Shown here piece after piece: positions 8,823-18,921 of a stretch of 64,000 nucleotides of DNA; position 1 is the stretch's first letter, and every line of letters begins with the position of its first letter. A model generated the notes under the pieces. The model did no database searches. It was not told the origin of the DNA and worked only from the letters and a program-made list of their open reading frames with translations. Location: assembly GCF_041103235.1 (NCBI RefSeq), contig NZ_JBGCUN010000001.1, positions 992,001-1,056,000 on the forward strand. The letters run 5' to 3'. The stretch comes from Yoonia sp. R2331. Its GTDB lineage: Bacteria; Pseudomonadota; Alphaproteobacteria; Rhodobacterales; Rhodobacteraceae. Both the position numbers and the translations under genes were made by a program.

Positions 8823-10364
8823 ATGTCGACTCGCCCCGCGCCCGCCATATCGCCTGACGTGTCCCCCATGGTCTCAATGGACATGATCACCAAGACATTT
8901 CCCGGGGTAAAAGCCCTGGATGAGGTGAAACTGGACCTATACCCCGGTCAAGTGACCGCCCTTGTCGGCGAGAACGGTGCCGGTAAATCCACCACCGTCA
9001 AAATTCTGACCGGAATCTATCAGCCCAACGGCGGCACAATCCGCATCAACGGCGATCCTATTTCCTTTGCCACGCCGAACGACGCGTCGAAAGCCGGTAT
9101 CACGGCCATCCACCAAGAGACGGTTTTGTTCGATGAGCTTTCCGTGGCAGAGAATATATACATCGGTCATGCACCCCGGACGCGGTTCGGCCTGATTGAT
9201 ACGGCACAAATGCATCGCGCCGCCGCCAAGCTGCTGGCCGACATCGGCGCGCCTTTCAGTTCCCACACTCAGTTGCGCGACTTGGGAATTGCCAACAAAC
9301 ACCTGGTCGCCATTGCTCGCGCGCTGTCTGTCGATGCACGTGTGGTCATTATGGACGAGCCGACCGCGGCCTTGTCCCACAAGGAAATCGAAGAGCTGTA
9401 CGAGCTGGTCGAAACACTGAAATCCCAAGGCAAGGCGATCTTGTTCATCAGCCACAAGTTCGATGAGATTTTTCGCATTGCGGATCGTTACACGGTCTTT
9501 CGCGACGGTGCATTCGTCGGCGATGGCCGGATCGCTGACATCACGGAAGGGGAGTTGGTGACGATGATGGTCGGACGGTCCGTTGATCAGATCTTCCCGC
9601 AAACCGACCACGACATCGGCGATGAAGTCCTGAAGGTCGAAGGGTATGAACACCCGACGGAATTCGCTGACATCAATTTCAGCCTCAACAAAGGCGAAAT
9701 TCTTGGCTTCTACGGGCTGGTTGGCGCTGGCCGATCCGAGTTCATGCAAGCCCTGTTCGGGATCACCAAACCCTCAAACGGGGTCTGCCGGATCAATGGC
9801 GACGTCAAAGTCATCCGCTCGCCTGCTGATGCGGTGTCCAACGGGATTGTTTATGTGCCCGAGGATCGCGGCAAACAGGGTGCGATCATTGGATTGCCGA
9901 TCTTCCAGAACATTACGTTACCGTCCTTGGGCAAGACGTCCCAAAACGGATTCTTGAAGCTCGCGGAAGAATTCAAGCTGGCGCGTGAGTATTCGCAGCG
10001 ACTGGATCTTCGCGCGGCGTCGCTTGATCAGGACGTTGGCAATCTGTCGGGCGGCAATCAGCAAAAGGTCGTCATCGCCAAATGGCTGGCGACCCAGCCC
10101 CAAGTCATCATTCTGGACGAACCGACCAAGGGCATCGACATTGGATCGAAGGCTGCGGTGCATGAGTTTATGGCCGAATTGGCAGCACAGGGCCTGTCCG
10201 TCATCATGGTTAGCTCGGAAATACCGGAAATCATCGGCATGTCAGACCGCGTGATCGTCATGCGGGACGGCCGCATCGCGGCGGAGCTGACACAAGACGA
10301 ATTGACCCCCGAAACCCTTGTGCGCCACGCAGCGGGCATCACATCTGACGGAGTGGCAGCATGA
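8823..10364 (+). CDS. rhaT: Rhamnose ABC transporter, double ATP-binding protein
   Basis: A 513-residue protein with two ATP-binding cassettes, as in RbsA-type sugar importers. The first cassette has Walker A GENGAGKST near residue 55, a signature region near LRDLGIANKHLVAIARAL, and Walker B VVIMDEPTA. The second has the degenerate Walker A GLVGAGRSE, a clear LSGGNQQKVVIAKWL signature and Walker B IILDEPTKGID. The degenerate second Walker A is normal for this family. It powers rhamnose uptake through RhaP and RhaQ at the inner membrane. The ATG at 8823 follows a GAGAGAG site; an internal ATG near 8869 is a weaker alternative. The stop overlaps the rhaP start (ATGA). Confidence 0.92.
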   Translation: MSTRPAPAISPDVSPMVSMDMITKTFPGVKALDEVKLDLYPGQVTALVGENGAGKSTTVKILTGIYQPNGGTIRINGDPISFATPNDASKAGITAIHQETVLFDELSVAENIYIGHAPRTRFGLIDTAQMHRAAAKLLADIGAPFSSHTQLRDLGIANKHLVAIARALSVDARVVIMDEPTAALSHKEIEELYELVETLKSQGKAILFISHKFDEIFRIADRYTVFRDGAFVGDGRIADITEGELVTMMVGRSVDQIFPQTDHDIGDEVLKVEGYEHPTEFADINFSLNKGEILGFYGLVGAGRSEFMQALFGITKPSNGVCRINGDVKVIRSPADAVSNGIVYVPEDRGKQGAIIGLPIFQNITLPSLGKTSQNGFLKLAEEFKLAREYSQRLDLRAASLDQDVGNLSGGNQQKVVIAKWLATQPQVIILDEPTKGIDIGSKAAVHEFMAELAAQGLSVIMVSSEIPEIIGMSDRVIVMRDGRIAAELTQDELTPETLVRHAAGITSDGVAA

Positions 10365-11341
10365 CCCGTTTCATACCCGTACGCGAAGCGATTTTGGCCG
10401 GTGCCATCCTGGTTCTCCTGCTTCTGATTTCTTCCCGCTTTTCAGGCTTTGTCGCCCCGTCCAATCTGGCGAACGTCTTTAACGATACTGCCCCATTGAT
10501 CATTCTCGCGCTGGGGCAGATGGTCGTGATCCTGACCCGCTGTATTGACTTGTCAGTGGCCGCGAACCTCGCACTGACTGGCATGGTCGTGGCGATGATC
10601 AATGTGGCGATGCCCGGTCTGCCGATCCCTGCCATTATCACGATCGCAATCCTGCTGGGCGCGGTCATGGGGGCGATCAACGGGTTGCTGGTCTGGAAGC
10701 TCGCCATCCCACCAATTGTTGTGACACTTGGCACAATGACCATCTTTCGCGGGATCATCTTTTTGATCTCTGACGGCAAATGGGTGAATTCCCATGAAAT
10801 GTCGCCCGCATTCACCGACTTCCCCCGCATGGTGCTTTTGGGCCTGCCAGTGTTGTCATGGGCTGCGATCATCACAATCGTCCTGTTCGGGGTAATGATG
10901 GCGCGCACGCAATTCGGCCGTTCGATTTTCGCGGTGGGCGGCAACCCTCATGCCGCCGTCTACACCGGGATTGATGTCGGCAAGACGCAGTTCTGGGCCT
11001 TTGTTGTGTCCGGCGCTCTGGCTGGATTGACCGGATACCTTTGGGTGTCGCGCTTTGCTGTGGCCTACGTCGACATCGCGGGCGGGTTCGAGCTTGAGGT
11101 CGTGGCGGCCTGCGTCATCGGCGGCATTTCAATCGCTGGTGGGGTCGGCTCTGTCGGTGGCGCTGTGCTGGGCGCGATTTTCTTAGGCGTCGTCAAAAAC
11201 GCCCTTCCGGTCGTGAACATCTCGCCGTTTTGGCAGCTTGCCATTTCGGGCAGTGCGATCCTGATCGCCGTGGCGTTCAACGCCCGCGCAGGCCGCACCA
11301 AAGGCCGCATCATCCTTAAATCGGCGGAGACAACCCAATGA
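10361..11341 (+). CDS. rhaP: Rhamnose ABC transporter permease 1
   Basis: A 326-residue permease of the RbsC family, with about nine hydrophobic helices. It has the conserved NGLLVWKLAIPPIVVTLGTM segment near residues 107-126, GGNPHAAVYTGID near 198, and a glycine-rich loop near residue 250 with VIGGISIAGGVGS and VGGAVLGA. The start overlaps the rhaT stop and its own stop overlaps the rhaQ start, so translation of the three is coupled. It pairs with RhaQ to form the membrane channel. The two permeases are related but clearly not recent duplicates. Confidence 0.9.
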   Translation: MTRFIPVREAILAGAILVLLLLISSRFSGFVAPSNLANVFNDTAPLIILALGQMVVILTRCIDLSVAANLALTGMVVAMINVAMPGLPIPAIITIAILLGAVMGAINGLLVWKLAIPPIVVTLGTMTIFRGIIFLISDGKWVNSHEMSPAFTDFPRMVLLGLPVLSWAAIITIVLFGVMMARTQFGRSIFAVGGNPHAAVYTGIDVGKTQFWAFVVSGALAGLTGYLWVSRFAVAYVDIAGGFELEVVAACVIGGISIAGGVGSVGGAVLGAIFLGVVKNALPVVNISPFWQLAISGSAILIAVAFNARAGRTKGRIILKSAETTQ

Positions 11342-12339
11342 CGGACGAAACCCAAACCCGACATGTCCCCGATCGGCTGAACAGCCGCGCCGCGCGCGTG
11401 TTCAAAAGCTGGGAAGCCTTGTTGCTGGCCGTGGCAATCGCAATCTTCGTGGTCAATAGCTTTGCATCGCCCTATTTCCTGAGCGCTTGGAACCTCAGCG
11501 ACGCGACGTTCAACTTCACCGAAAAAGCCATGATCGCCTTTGCGATGGCGCTTCTTATCATCTCGGGCGAAATTGACCTGTCAGTCGCATCAATCATTGC
11601 GCTGGCCAGCACGGCGATGGGGCTGGCACTGCAATACGGGGCAGGGACCCCGGAACTGGTGGTGATCGGCCTGACGGTTGGTGTTCTTTGCGGGGCGTTC
11701 AACGGCTTCTTTGTCACCGTCCTTGGCCTGCCGTCAATCGTGGTGACAATTGGTACCATGAGCCTGTTCCGCGGTATCAGTTTCATCATTCTTGGCGATG
11801 ACGCTTTCCGCGGGTATCCCGCCAGCTTTTCCTGGTTCGGGCAGGGCTACATCTATTGGGTCTTCACAGTCGAGATGCTGTTTTTCGTGATCATCGCCAT
11901 CATCTACGGGGTGCTGTTGCACAAGACCAACTTTGGTCGCGCCGTCTATGCAATCGGCAACAACCCGACCGGCGCATCCTTTAGTGGCATTCGCGTGGCC
12001 CGCGTGAAATTCATCCTGTTCCTTTTGACTGGCCTGATGTCCGGTATTGCAGCCGTCTGCCTGACGTCGCGCCTTGGGTCGACACGGCCAAGTATTGCCA
12101 CGGGGATGGAGCTTGAAGTGGTCACAATGGTGGTTCTGGGGGGCGTCAACATCCTTGGTGGGTCTGGAACGATCCCCGGTGTCGTCATCGCGGCCTTCGT
12201 CATGGGGCTTGTCACCTTTGGGCTTGGCCTTTTGAACGTGCCCGGCATCGTCATGTCGATCTTCATCGGCCTACTGTTGATCGGTGTGATTGCGCTGCCG
12301 CGTCTTTGGGCGATGGCTGCAGCACGGCGCGCATCATGA
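11338..12339 (+). CDS. rhaQ: Rhamnose ABC transporter permease 2
   Basis: A 333-residue RbsC-family permease. The family motifs are [15 protein letters not shown] near residue 78, [20 protein letters not shown] near residue 122, [14 protein letters not shown] and [16 protein letters not shown]. The first 35 residues are polar and cytoplasmic. It forms the inner-membrane channel with RhaP. ATGA overlaps link it to rhaP upstream and rhaU downstream, which shows that permease, mutarotase and kinase are made together. In R. leguminosarum the same order is needed for rhamnose uptake. Confidence 0.9.
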   Translation: MTDETQTRHVPDRLNSRAARVFKSWEALLLAVAIAIFVVNSFASPYFLSAWNLSDATFNFTEKAMIAFAMALLIISGEIDLSVASIIALASTAMGLALQYGAGTPELVVIGLTVGVLCGAFNGFFVTVLGLPSIVVTIGTMSLFRGISFIILGDDAFRGYPASFSWFGQGYIYWVFTVEMLFFVIIAIIYGVLLHKTNFGRAVYAIGNNPTGASFSGIRVARVKFILFLLTGLMSGIAAVCLTSRLGSTRPSIATGMELEVVTMVVLGGVNILGGSGTIPGVVIAAFVMGLVTFGLGLLNVPGIVMSIFIGLLLIGVIALPRLWAMAAARRAS

Positions 12340-12653
12340 GCGAGCGTTTTGTCTTTCGCATGCGGCTGAACGATGGAATGGCCGAAGAGTACAAGCGCCG
12401 CCATGATGCGATCTGGCCCGAGCTGGTTGAACTGCTGGGCGACGCAGGCGTCAGTGACTATTCGATCCATCTGGACACGGAAACCGGCCACCTGATCGGC
12501 GTCCTGACCCACACGGATGATCACGGCATGGACGCATTGCCAGATCATCCGGTGATGCAGAAATGGTGGGCGTATATGGGCGATATCATGGAGACGAACG
12601 AGGACAGCTCGCCCGTTGCCGTGGCGCTGACGCCCCTGTTTCATATGCCATGA
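12336..12653 (+). CDS. rhaU: L-rhamnose mutarotase
   Basis: A 105-residue cytoplasmic enzyme that interconverts the alpha and beta anomers of L-rhamnose. It follows the RhaU/RhaM family pattern: [18 protein letters not shown] near residues 5-22 with the catalytic histidine, [15 protein letters not shown], and the C-terminal [10 protein letters not shown] with its paired tryptophans. I set the start at 12336, where the ATG overlaps the rhaQ stop; an upstream extension lies inside rhaQ and is not plausible. The stop overlaps the ATG of rhaK. Confidence 0.92.
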   Translation: MSERFVFRMRLNDGMAEEYKRRHDAIWPELVELLGDAGVSDYSIHLDTETGHLIGVLTHTDDHGMDALPDHPVMQKWWAYMGDIMETNEDSSPVAVALTPLFHMP

Positions 12654-14029
12654 CCAGACCCCGCCACATCGCCGTCATTGATATTGGCAAAACCAATGCA
12701 AAACTGGCGTTGGTTGATCTGTCGACCCTCACCGAAATGGCGGTCGTCACGCGGCCTAATATCGTGCAGCCGGCACCTCCTTATCCGCACTATGATGTCG
12801 ATGGGCATTGGGCGTTCCTTTTGGATGCCTTGGCACAGTTCCACCGAGAGCACCGGATCGACGCAATTTCAGTGACGACCCACGGGGCTTGTGCTGCGTT
12901 GCTGGATTCCACCGGCGCATTGGCCGCACCAATCCTGGACTATGAACACACCTATCCCGCCGAGGTTGTTGATGCCTACGAGGCGATCAAACCTGACTTT
13001 GCGCAAACCGGATCGCCGAGGCTTGCAGGTGGCCTGAACATTGGCGCGCAACTGCACTGGCTTTTGGCCAGTGATCCGACACTGAAAGACCGCACCGCCC
13101 AGATCGTCACCTACCCGCAGTATTGGGGGCACCGTCTGACCGGCGTGACTGCAACCGATGTCACATCCATCGGCTGCCATACGGACCTCTGGAATCCCTA
13201 TGACGGGACGTTTTCTGACCTGCCGGCAAAGCTTGGCATTCGCGACAAAATTGCACCCGTGCGCCGTCCGAGCGACATTTTGGGGCCGATCTTGCCAGAG
13301 ATTGCAAAAGCCACCGGGCTTGCGCCTGAAACACCGGTTTGCGTCGGCATCCATGACTCGAACGCCTCGCTTTATCCGCATGTCATTTCGCAGGTCGGCC
13401 CCGTCTCTGTTGTGTCCACCGGGACCTGGGTGATTGTCATGTCGATGAAAGACGGGGGTGCTGTTGCACTGGATCCGTCTCGTGACACACTTGTCAACGT
13501 CAATGCGCGTGAACAGGCAGTCGCCAGCGCGCGCTTTATGGGCGGGCGAGAATTTGAAATGGTCCAGCAAGGCCAGCAGGTCGCACCGACCGAACAAGAG
13601 GTGACGGCGGTTCTGGAACGGCCCTGCATGTTGCTGCCATCGGTCGAAACCGGTTCGGGACCTTTTCAAGGGCGGCAGATGCATTGGCATAACGGTGAAC
13701 CAGAGGTCGGAACGGGCCAAAGGTCGGCGGCGCTTTCGTTCTATCTGGCTTTGATGACGGGCACCTGCCTGAACTTTGTCAAAGGCGATGGCCCGACAAT
13801 CGTGGAGGGCCCGTTTGCCAGAAACCCCGAATACCTTGCGATGCTTCAAGCTGTGACGGAGCGCCCAGTGCTCACGAATGCGGCGGTGACGGGAACGAGC
13901 ATCGGCGCGGCGATGTTGCTTGGCGATGATGAGTTTCCGCCAAAACTTGACCAAGAAGAACCAACTCTGCCTTTGGATGCGCTAAGGGCCTATGCTGGTT
14001 TGTGGTCAGAATTGACCGGCGCCGCGTAG
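12650..14029 (+). CDS. rhaK: Rhamnulokinase (FGGY family)
   Basis: A 459-residue sugar kinase. [18 protein letters not shown] near residue 7 is the first phosphate-binding motif of the FGGY/hexokinase fold; [28 protein letters not shown] and [11 protein letters not shown] are the later family motifs. It should phosphorylate L-rhamnulose at C1 to feed RhaD. The start at 12650 overlaps the rhaU stop (ATGA). In Rhizobium RhaK is also required for transport by the rhaSTPQ importer, so it may have a second role here too; that is family knowledge, not visible in the sequence. It is the last gene of the operon; no clear terminator follows. Confidence 0.9.
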   Translation: MTRPRHIAVIDIGKTNAKLALVDLSTLTEMAVVTRPNIVQPAPPYPHYDVDGHWAFLLDALAQFHREHRIDAISVTTHGACAALLDSTGALAAPILDYEHTYPAEVVDAYEAIKPDFAQTGSPRLAGGLNIGAQLHWLLASDPTLKDRTAQIVTYPQYWGHRLTGVTATDVTSIGCHTDLWNPYDGTFSDLPAKLGIRDKIAPVRRPSDILGPILPEIAKATGLAPETPVCVGIHDSNASLYPHVISQVGPVSVVSTGTWVIVMSMKDGGAVALDPSRDTLVNVNAREQAVASARFMGGREFEMVQQGQQVAPTEQEVTAVLERPCMLLPSVETGSGPFQGRQMHWHNGEPEVGTGQRSAALSFYLALMTGTCLNFVKGDGPTIVEGPFARNPEYLAMLQAVTERPVLTNAAVTGTSIGAAMLLGDDEFPPKLDQEEPTLPLDALRAYAGLWSELTGAA

Positions 14030-14051
14030 CAGCAAAGCTGGTAATCTAGCG

Positions 14052-14285
14052 TCAGAGTTCAGCGGTCAGAAAATCATATACACGCTCGATGCTGCGGCTT
14101 GTCGTCACCTCTCGGTGGGCGACCAGCCAGATCGGAAACGACAACGGTTCAAGATCGGGCAGAACGTGTAACACGTCAGGCGCTGCAGATGAGCTGATCA
14201 AGGGCACGACTGTTGCAGTGGACGGTAAACCTCAATGGTGCAGCAATTCGGTGCGGACCACGTGATCGACGACCAGTTCATGATT
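14052..14285 (-). pseudogene. Remnant of a LysR-family regulator (effector-domain end)
   Basis: This is the main content of the 337-base gap after rhaK. On the minus strand one frame reads DLEPLSFPIWLVAHREVTTS, then about 20 further residues ending FLTAEL and a stop at 14052-14054. That is the standard C-terminus of LysR-type regulators. Upstream in the same frame PLISSSAAPDVLHVLP fits the end of the effector domain, but an in-frame TGA lies at 14232-14234 and another at 14286-14288, and no DNA-binding domain follows. The rest of the gene is gone, so this is a dead fragment. The remaining bases up to 14366 show nothing else I can assign. Confidence 0.7.
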
Positions 14286-14366
14286 TCACATATGCTGCTC
14301 TGAACTTCGATGTGGCATGGTCTCGGGCGCGGCACCGCCAAATGTCCTAGCCGCAGGATGACCGGA

Positions 14367-17267
14367 CTACGCCGCGAGGATCAGGCGCCCGGCGTTTGCG
14401 TCAAGCCGGCCGAGCAGCGCCATGACCTGATCAAAGGGCAGGGGGCGGCCAAGGGCATAGCCTTGCAAATAATCACACCCCAGATCGCGCAGAATGCGCG
14501 CGTGTTCGGCGGTTTCCACGCCTTCGGCCACAACTGCCACACCCTGCATCCGCCCAATGTTGATGATCGTTGCAATCAGGTTCCGCTGGCGTTTGGAATG
14601 GGTGATGGGGCTGATCAATTGGCGATCAATTTTCAGCCGATCAGGGGACACCTGCAAAAGGCTGACAATCGAAGCATGGCCGGTGCCGAAGTCGTCAATC
14701 TCGACATCAATGCCCATTGTGCGCAGCGCGCTAAGGTTATCGGCCAGCTCGTCGCCATAGGAATCCAGAAACGCCGATTCCAGCAGCTCAAAGGCAAACT
14801 TGCCCGGTGCCAAATTCATGCCTTCCAGCGTGCGGATCAAATCGGGGTCTGACAGGCGCATGGCTGATACATTCACAGAAACACGCGGCACATCATGCCC
14901 CGCCTCTTGCCATTGTTGCAAATCGTGCTGCGCACGCTGAAGGACCAACGCGTCAAACTGTGCAATCATCCCCATTTCTTCCGCGGTGCCAAGGAAAGCA
15001 TCGGGCATGATCAGGCCGCGGGTCGGACTTTGCCAGCGTACCAAAGCCTCAAGCCCGGTAAGTTGCAGCGTGTGGGCATCAAACTGCGGTTGATAGTGGC
15101 AAATGATCTCTCCCTGATTGAAGCCAGATCGGAGCGCGTCAAAGGCATCTTTGCGGTCTGCGGCGGTCTTGCGCATTGCTTCGTCAAAGAACCTAAATCG
15201 GCCCCGTCCGTCTGCCTTGGCCGCGTAAAGCGCAAGATCGGCTGAAACAAACAACGAGGCATCGGGTGCCTGCTGCCGGTCCGAGACCGCGATACCGATG
15301 CTGACGCCAAAATTGCAGGGCTGCCCTTTGAAGGCAAAAGGCGCATTCATCTTGCTGATGATCTGCCCGGCAACCTCGGCCAGCTCTGCGTCAGAGGGCG
15401 CATCGGCCATCAGCATCACAAATTCATCGCCACCCACCCGGGCCGCGACCCAATCGTCGCGGGCGGATTGGCGCAGGATGTCAGCGGCGTGGATCAGCAC
15501 CGCATCACCCGCGCCGTGGCCAAGCGTGTCATTGATCTGTTTGAAGTTATCAAGGTCAAGGTGCAGCACCGCCTGCCGCTGATCGGGAAAATCGCGCAGA
15601 AAGCCGCCCTGTAATTCATCCAGACCGCGGCGGTTGGTGAGGCCTGTCATCGCATCGTGGCGCGATTCATGTTCCAGCAGGGCGCGGGCGGCCTCCAGTT
15701 CTTCCTGACGGAGGATGTCGTTGGTGATGTCGATATTCACACCTACAAACCGGTCGCCGCGCTTGGCGTCCGCCACAAAGATCGCACGGCTGCGCACATG
15801 CACGATGCTACCGTCAGGCCGGAGGATGCGATAATCGAGCGCAAGATCAATGCCGCGTTTGACAGAATCCTCTGAAATCGCAGTGGCGCGTTCCAGATCG
15901 TCAGGATGGATCAAGGTCGACCAAAAGTCGGCGGGCTGGAAATTATCCAGTTCCGGCACGCCGAACATTTCAAGCAGGCGGTCATCCCAATAGGCAACGC
16001 TATCGCGCACGTTGAATTCCCACCGCCCCATTTCAGCCGCGCGCATCGCCACGCGCAAGCGGTCGGACATCTGTTCGTGCTCTTCCTCGACCTTCTTGAT
16101 CTCTGTGATGTCGGTGTCTGTGCCGATGATACGGGCAGATCGCCCATCGTCGAAGCGTTCGACCACGCGGCCACGGCTGAGGATCCAGACCCAGTGACCG
16201 TCGCGATGCCGCTGCCGGTATTGGTAATTGATCACATCGGTTTCGCCCGACTCATGGCGCTTAATCTCGCCCTTCACCATGTCGATGTCATCTGGATGCA
16301 CATCGGCCAGCCAAGCGTCCACCGATTGGTGCACGTCTTCTTCAGACGGCATGCCACGCATTTTGCGCCAGGTATCTGACACGAACCGCTGACCAGAGCC
16401 CTTGTCATGATCCCAGACCCCCTGATCGGCGCTTTGGATGGCAACCTTCCAGCGCAATTCACGTTCTGTCAGGTCATCAATGAGGGTCTGACTGGTCTTG
16501 GGTTGGGTTATGTCCGTGTCCGTGCCAACAAACCGTTGCGGATTACCGTCTGTGTCACGTGCCACGACCCGGCCGCGACTGAGAACCCACAGATAATGCC
16601 CGTCATTGTGACGCTCTCGAAATTCGATCGAGAATTTGTCGCCACCATGCGTCATGACATGGGCAAGACTTTCGCGCAGACGGGCAGCGTCTTCGGGATG
16701 AACGCGTTCAAAGATGCTGTCTGGCCGCGTTAGATTGGTGTCACTGCGGCTGCGGCCGCGCATCCGATACCAATCGTCGTTGTAGCTGCAGACCTGACTG
16801 CAGACATCAATTTCCCACAGCCCGTAATCGCCGCTCAACAGGGCATCTTGCCATGTCAAAAGCTCCGCCGTTTGGATGTCGAGTGGCTGCTGCACCAGAA
16901 ACCCAATTTGCGCGCCGGCATCATCCCGCAAATCACTGACCACGAAACTTGCCGCTTTGCCGCGCCAGTGCAGCGCAAATGTTGGCGGATCAATCGGTTT
17001 CCCGTCCGCGGCCCTGGCTTGCACACTGGCAAATTCGACCTGATCCGGGGGGCTGAGAAGGTCCGCAAACCGCAGGCCGGGACCAATCGATTCAGAAGAC
17101 AGGCCCAGCGTATCCGCCGCTGCAGCATTCAGCACAGTAACCTGGCCATCAATCGACAACGCCATTGCAGGCATCTGCATCGCCTGGATCAGCGGCGCAA
17201 TCGACGGTCCGAGGTTGATTAGGTGATGCTGCATCGCGGGCCGAGTCATTCCTGTTTCATTCTCCAT
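14367..17267 (-). CDS. Multi-PAS diguanylate cyclase/phosphodiesterase (GGDEF-EAL)
   Basis: A 966-residue signalling protein with no obvious membrane segment. It has a degenerate N-terminal PAS (about residues 10-110), three PAS/PAC units (about 125-265, 270-400 and 405-525; two end in FVGTDTDIT and IIGTDTDIT), a GGDEF domain (about 540-690) and an EAL domain (about 700-955). ARVGGDEFVML keeps the cyclase active site. The product-inhibition site RxxD five residues upstream is lost (RDDW). The EAL domain keeps LEALVRW, SVNVSA, FELLES, IDDFGTG, KIDRQ and VAEGVET, so it should be able to cleave cyclic di-GMP. The net direction of activity cannot be told. It is transcribed divergently from the urease genes. 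Confidence 0.93.
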   Translation of the reverse strand: MENETGMTRPAMQHHLINLGPSIAPLIQAMQMPAMALSIDGQVTVLNAAAADTLGLSSESIGPGLRFADLLSPPDQVEFASVQARAADGKPIDPPTFALHWRGKAASFVVSDLRDDAGAQIGFLVQQPLDIQTAELLTWQDALLSGDYGLWEIDVCSQVCSYNDDWYRMRGRSRSDTNLTRPDSIFERVHPEDAARLRESLAHVMTHGGDKFSIEFRERHNDGHYLWVLSRGRVVARDTDGNPQRFVGTDTDITQPKTSQTLIDDLTERELRWKVAIQSADQGVWDHDKGSGQRFVSDTWRKMRGMPSEEDVHQSVDAWLADVHPDDIDMVKGEIKRHESGETDVINYQYRQRHRDGHWVWILSRGRVVERFDDGRSARIIGTDTDITEIKKVEEEHEQMSDRLRVAMRAAEMGRWEFNVRDSVAYWDDRLLEMFGVPELDNFQPADFWSTLIHPDDLERATAISEDSVKRGIDLALDYRILRPDGSIVHVRSRAIFVADAKRGDRFVGVNIDITNDILRQEELEAARALLEHESRHDAMTGLTNRRGLDELQGGFLRDFPDQRQAVLHLDLDNFKQINDTLGHGAGDAVLIHAADILRQSARDDWVAARVGGDEFVMLMADAPSDAELAEVAGQIISKMNAPFAFKGQPCNFGVSIGIAVSDRQQAPDASLFVSADLALYAAKADGRGRFRFFDEAMRKTAADRKDAFDALRSGFNQGEIICHYQPQFDAHTLQLTGLEALVRWQSPTRGLIMPDAFLGTAEEMGMIAQFDALVLQRAQHDLQQWQEAGHDVPRVSVNVSAMRLSDPDLIRTLEGMNLAPGKFAFELLESAFLDSYGDELADNLSALRTMGIDVEIDDFGTGHASIVSLLQVSPDRLKIDRQLISPITHSKRQRNLIATIINIGRMQGVAVVAEGVETAEHARILRDLGCDYLQGYALGRPLPFDQVMALLGRLDANAGRLILAA

Positions 17268-17453
17268 AGAGTTGCAGTGTTAATTGCCAGTTAGTTTGAC
17301 ATGCAAATTTGCCTTGTTGCTTGTCCTGTTCGTTTTGCGGTCTGCTCAATAATTGGGCGCGTGGCTAGAAAAGAGGCGATTTCCGCGGCGAACCACCTAA
17401 ATCCAACCGAGCGCCCATTGACCCTGTCGCCCGCTGCGGCCTTTTTGTCGGGT

Positions 17454-18296
17454 ATGGGAGTGATCACACAAAATGTCCAATCTGCGTCTGCTGCAGAGGG
17501 ATCCTCGCCGCCGCGCGCGCAGGGGTCTGCCCATGTTGCTGTGGCTCGAAAGGCAGGGCGGACAAGGCTGCAGGATTTGCGCCAGTCTGGCGCGCTCAAG
17601 CTGGTATTCCCGCGCCGTCACGGTGTTGACGATGTCGAGGCTGTCGCGGTCAACACCGCTGGCGGGATCACGGGCGGTGATCGTTTTTTTCTGACCGCAA
17701 ATGTAGGCGCGGGCGCGCATCTGCGGCTGACGACACAAGCGGCAGAGCGGGTCTACCGTGCCCAAAGCGGCAGCGGTCAGGTCAGCACGCAGATCACCGT
17801 CGGGCAGGGCGCAAAACTGCACTGGCTGCCGCAGGAAACGATCCTTTTCGAAGGGGGTGCCCTGCGCCGTCGCTTTGCGGTTGATTTGGCCCAAGATGCC
17901 CAGTTTTTGTTGGTCGAACCGCTTGTTTTTGGCCGTCAGGCGATGGGCGAAGACCTGTCTCGTTTTTTGCTGGACGACCGTATCATTGTCCGGCGGGCGG
18001 GCCAGCCGCTTTACTTTGATGGCACGCGTCTGACCACCGGTGCCCAGCTGCAGCGCGGTGCGCAGGTCGGGGGGGCTCGGGCAGCGGCACAGGTGGTCAT
18101 GGTCGGACCAATGGCCGCCGCGTCCTTGCCGGTGGTGCGCAGTCATCTGCCCGCCACCGCCGGGGCGAGCCTGATCGGCGATGACCTGCTGGTGGTGCGC
18201 ATGTTGGCGGCTGACAGCTTTGCCATGCGGCAAGACCTTTTACCGATCCTTGACCATCTAACTGATAACCAACTGCCGACATCATGGAGACTATGA
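17454..18296 (+). CDS. ureD: Urease accessory protein UreD
   Basis: A 280-residue accessory protein that binds apo-urease and, with UreF and UreG, allows nickel delivery. Family features are [20 protein letters not shown] followed by [25 protein letters not shown] and [14 protein letters not shown]. The frame is open back to 17301, but the extra residues look unlike the family, so I place the start at the ATG at 17454. It has no good ribosome-binding site, so the start is uncertain (GTG at 17460 is an alternative). It opens the urease operon and ends 4 bases before ureA. Confidence 0.9.
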   Translation: MGVITQNVQSASAAEGSSPPRAQGSAHVAVARKAGRTRLQDLRQSGALKLVFPRRHGVDDVEAVAVNTAGGITGGDRFFLTANVGAGAHLRLTTQAAERVYRAQSGSGQVSTQITVGQGAKLHWLPQETILFEGGALRRRFAVDLAQDAQFLLVEPLVFGRQAMGEDLSRFLLDDRIIVRRAGQPLYFDGTRLTTGAQLQRGAQVGGARAAAQVVMVGPMAAASLPVVRSHLPATAGASLIGDDLLVVRMLAADSFAMRQDLLPILDHLTDNQLPTSWRL

Positions 18297-18300
18297 CCAG

Positions 18301-18603
18301 ATGCAACTGACCCCCCGCGAGAAAGACAAGCTGCTGGTGGCCATGGCCGCCGAAGTGGCGCGCAAGCGGCTGGCGCGCGGCGTCAAGCTGAACCACCCCG
18401 AAGCGATTGCGCTGATCACTGACACCGTGGTCGAAGGCGCGCGCGACGGCCGGTCCGTGGCCGACATGATGCAAGCGGGGGGGCATGTGCTGACCCGTGA
18501 TCAGGTGATGGATGGCATTGCCGAGATGATCCACGAGGTGCAGGTCGAGGCGACGTTTCCTGACGGCACCAAACTGGTCACTGTCCATGACCCGATCCGC
18601 TAA
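18301..18603 (+). CDS. ureA: Urease subunit gamma
   Basis: A 100-residue structural subunit of urease, the nickel enzyme that hydrolyses urea to ammonia and carbamate. It matches the family over its whole length: [20 protein letters not shown] at the start, [25 protein letters not shown] and the [20 protein letters not shown] end. Separate gamma and beta subunits, not a fused chain, are typical of bacteria other than Helicobacter. It lies between ureD and ureB, 12 bases before the latter. Confidence 0.97.
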   Translation: MQLTPREKDKLLVAMAAEVARKRLARGVKLNHPEAIALITDTVVEGARDGRSVADMMQAGGHVLTRDQVMDGIAEMIHEVQVEATFPDGTKLVTVHDPIR

Positions 18604-18615
18604 AGGAGGCACATC

Positions 18616-18921
18616 ATGATCCCCGGAGAAGTCATTGCCGTAAAAGGTGAAATCACGCTGAACGCCAATGCAAAGGCGGTCACGATAATGGTTGCAAACA
18701 CTGGCGACCGCCCGGTGCAGGTCGGCAGTCACTACCACTTTGCCGAAGCCAACCCCGCGCTCGACTTTGACCGCGATGCAGCCCACGGTCACCGCCTCGA
18801 CATCGCCGCGGGCACTGCCGTGCGGTTCGAGCCGGGCCAAAAGCGCGAGGTGGACTTGATCCCGTTTGGGGGCAGCCGCGTGGTTTATGGTTTCAATCAA
18901 AAAGTCATGGGGGGGCTCTGA
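18616..18921 (+). CDS. ureB: Urease subunit beta
   Basis: A 101-residue structural subunit. [40 protein letters not shown] and [20 protein letters not shown] are the family blocks, the histidine-rich one lying near the subunit interface. A perfect AAAGGAGG ribosome-binding site stands in front of the ATG at 18616. The stop is immediately followed by the ureC start with no gap, so translation of the two is coupled. It assembles with UreA and UreC in the (abc)3 trimer in the cytoplasm. Confidence 0.97.
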   Translation: MIPGEVIAVKGEITLNANAKAVTIMVANTGDRPVQVGSHYHFAEANPALDFDRDAAHGHRLDIAAGTAVRFEPGQKREVDLIPFGGSRVVYGFNQKVMGGL

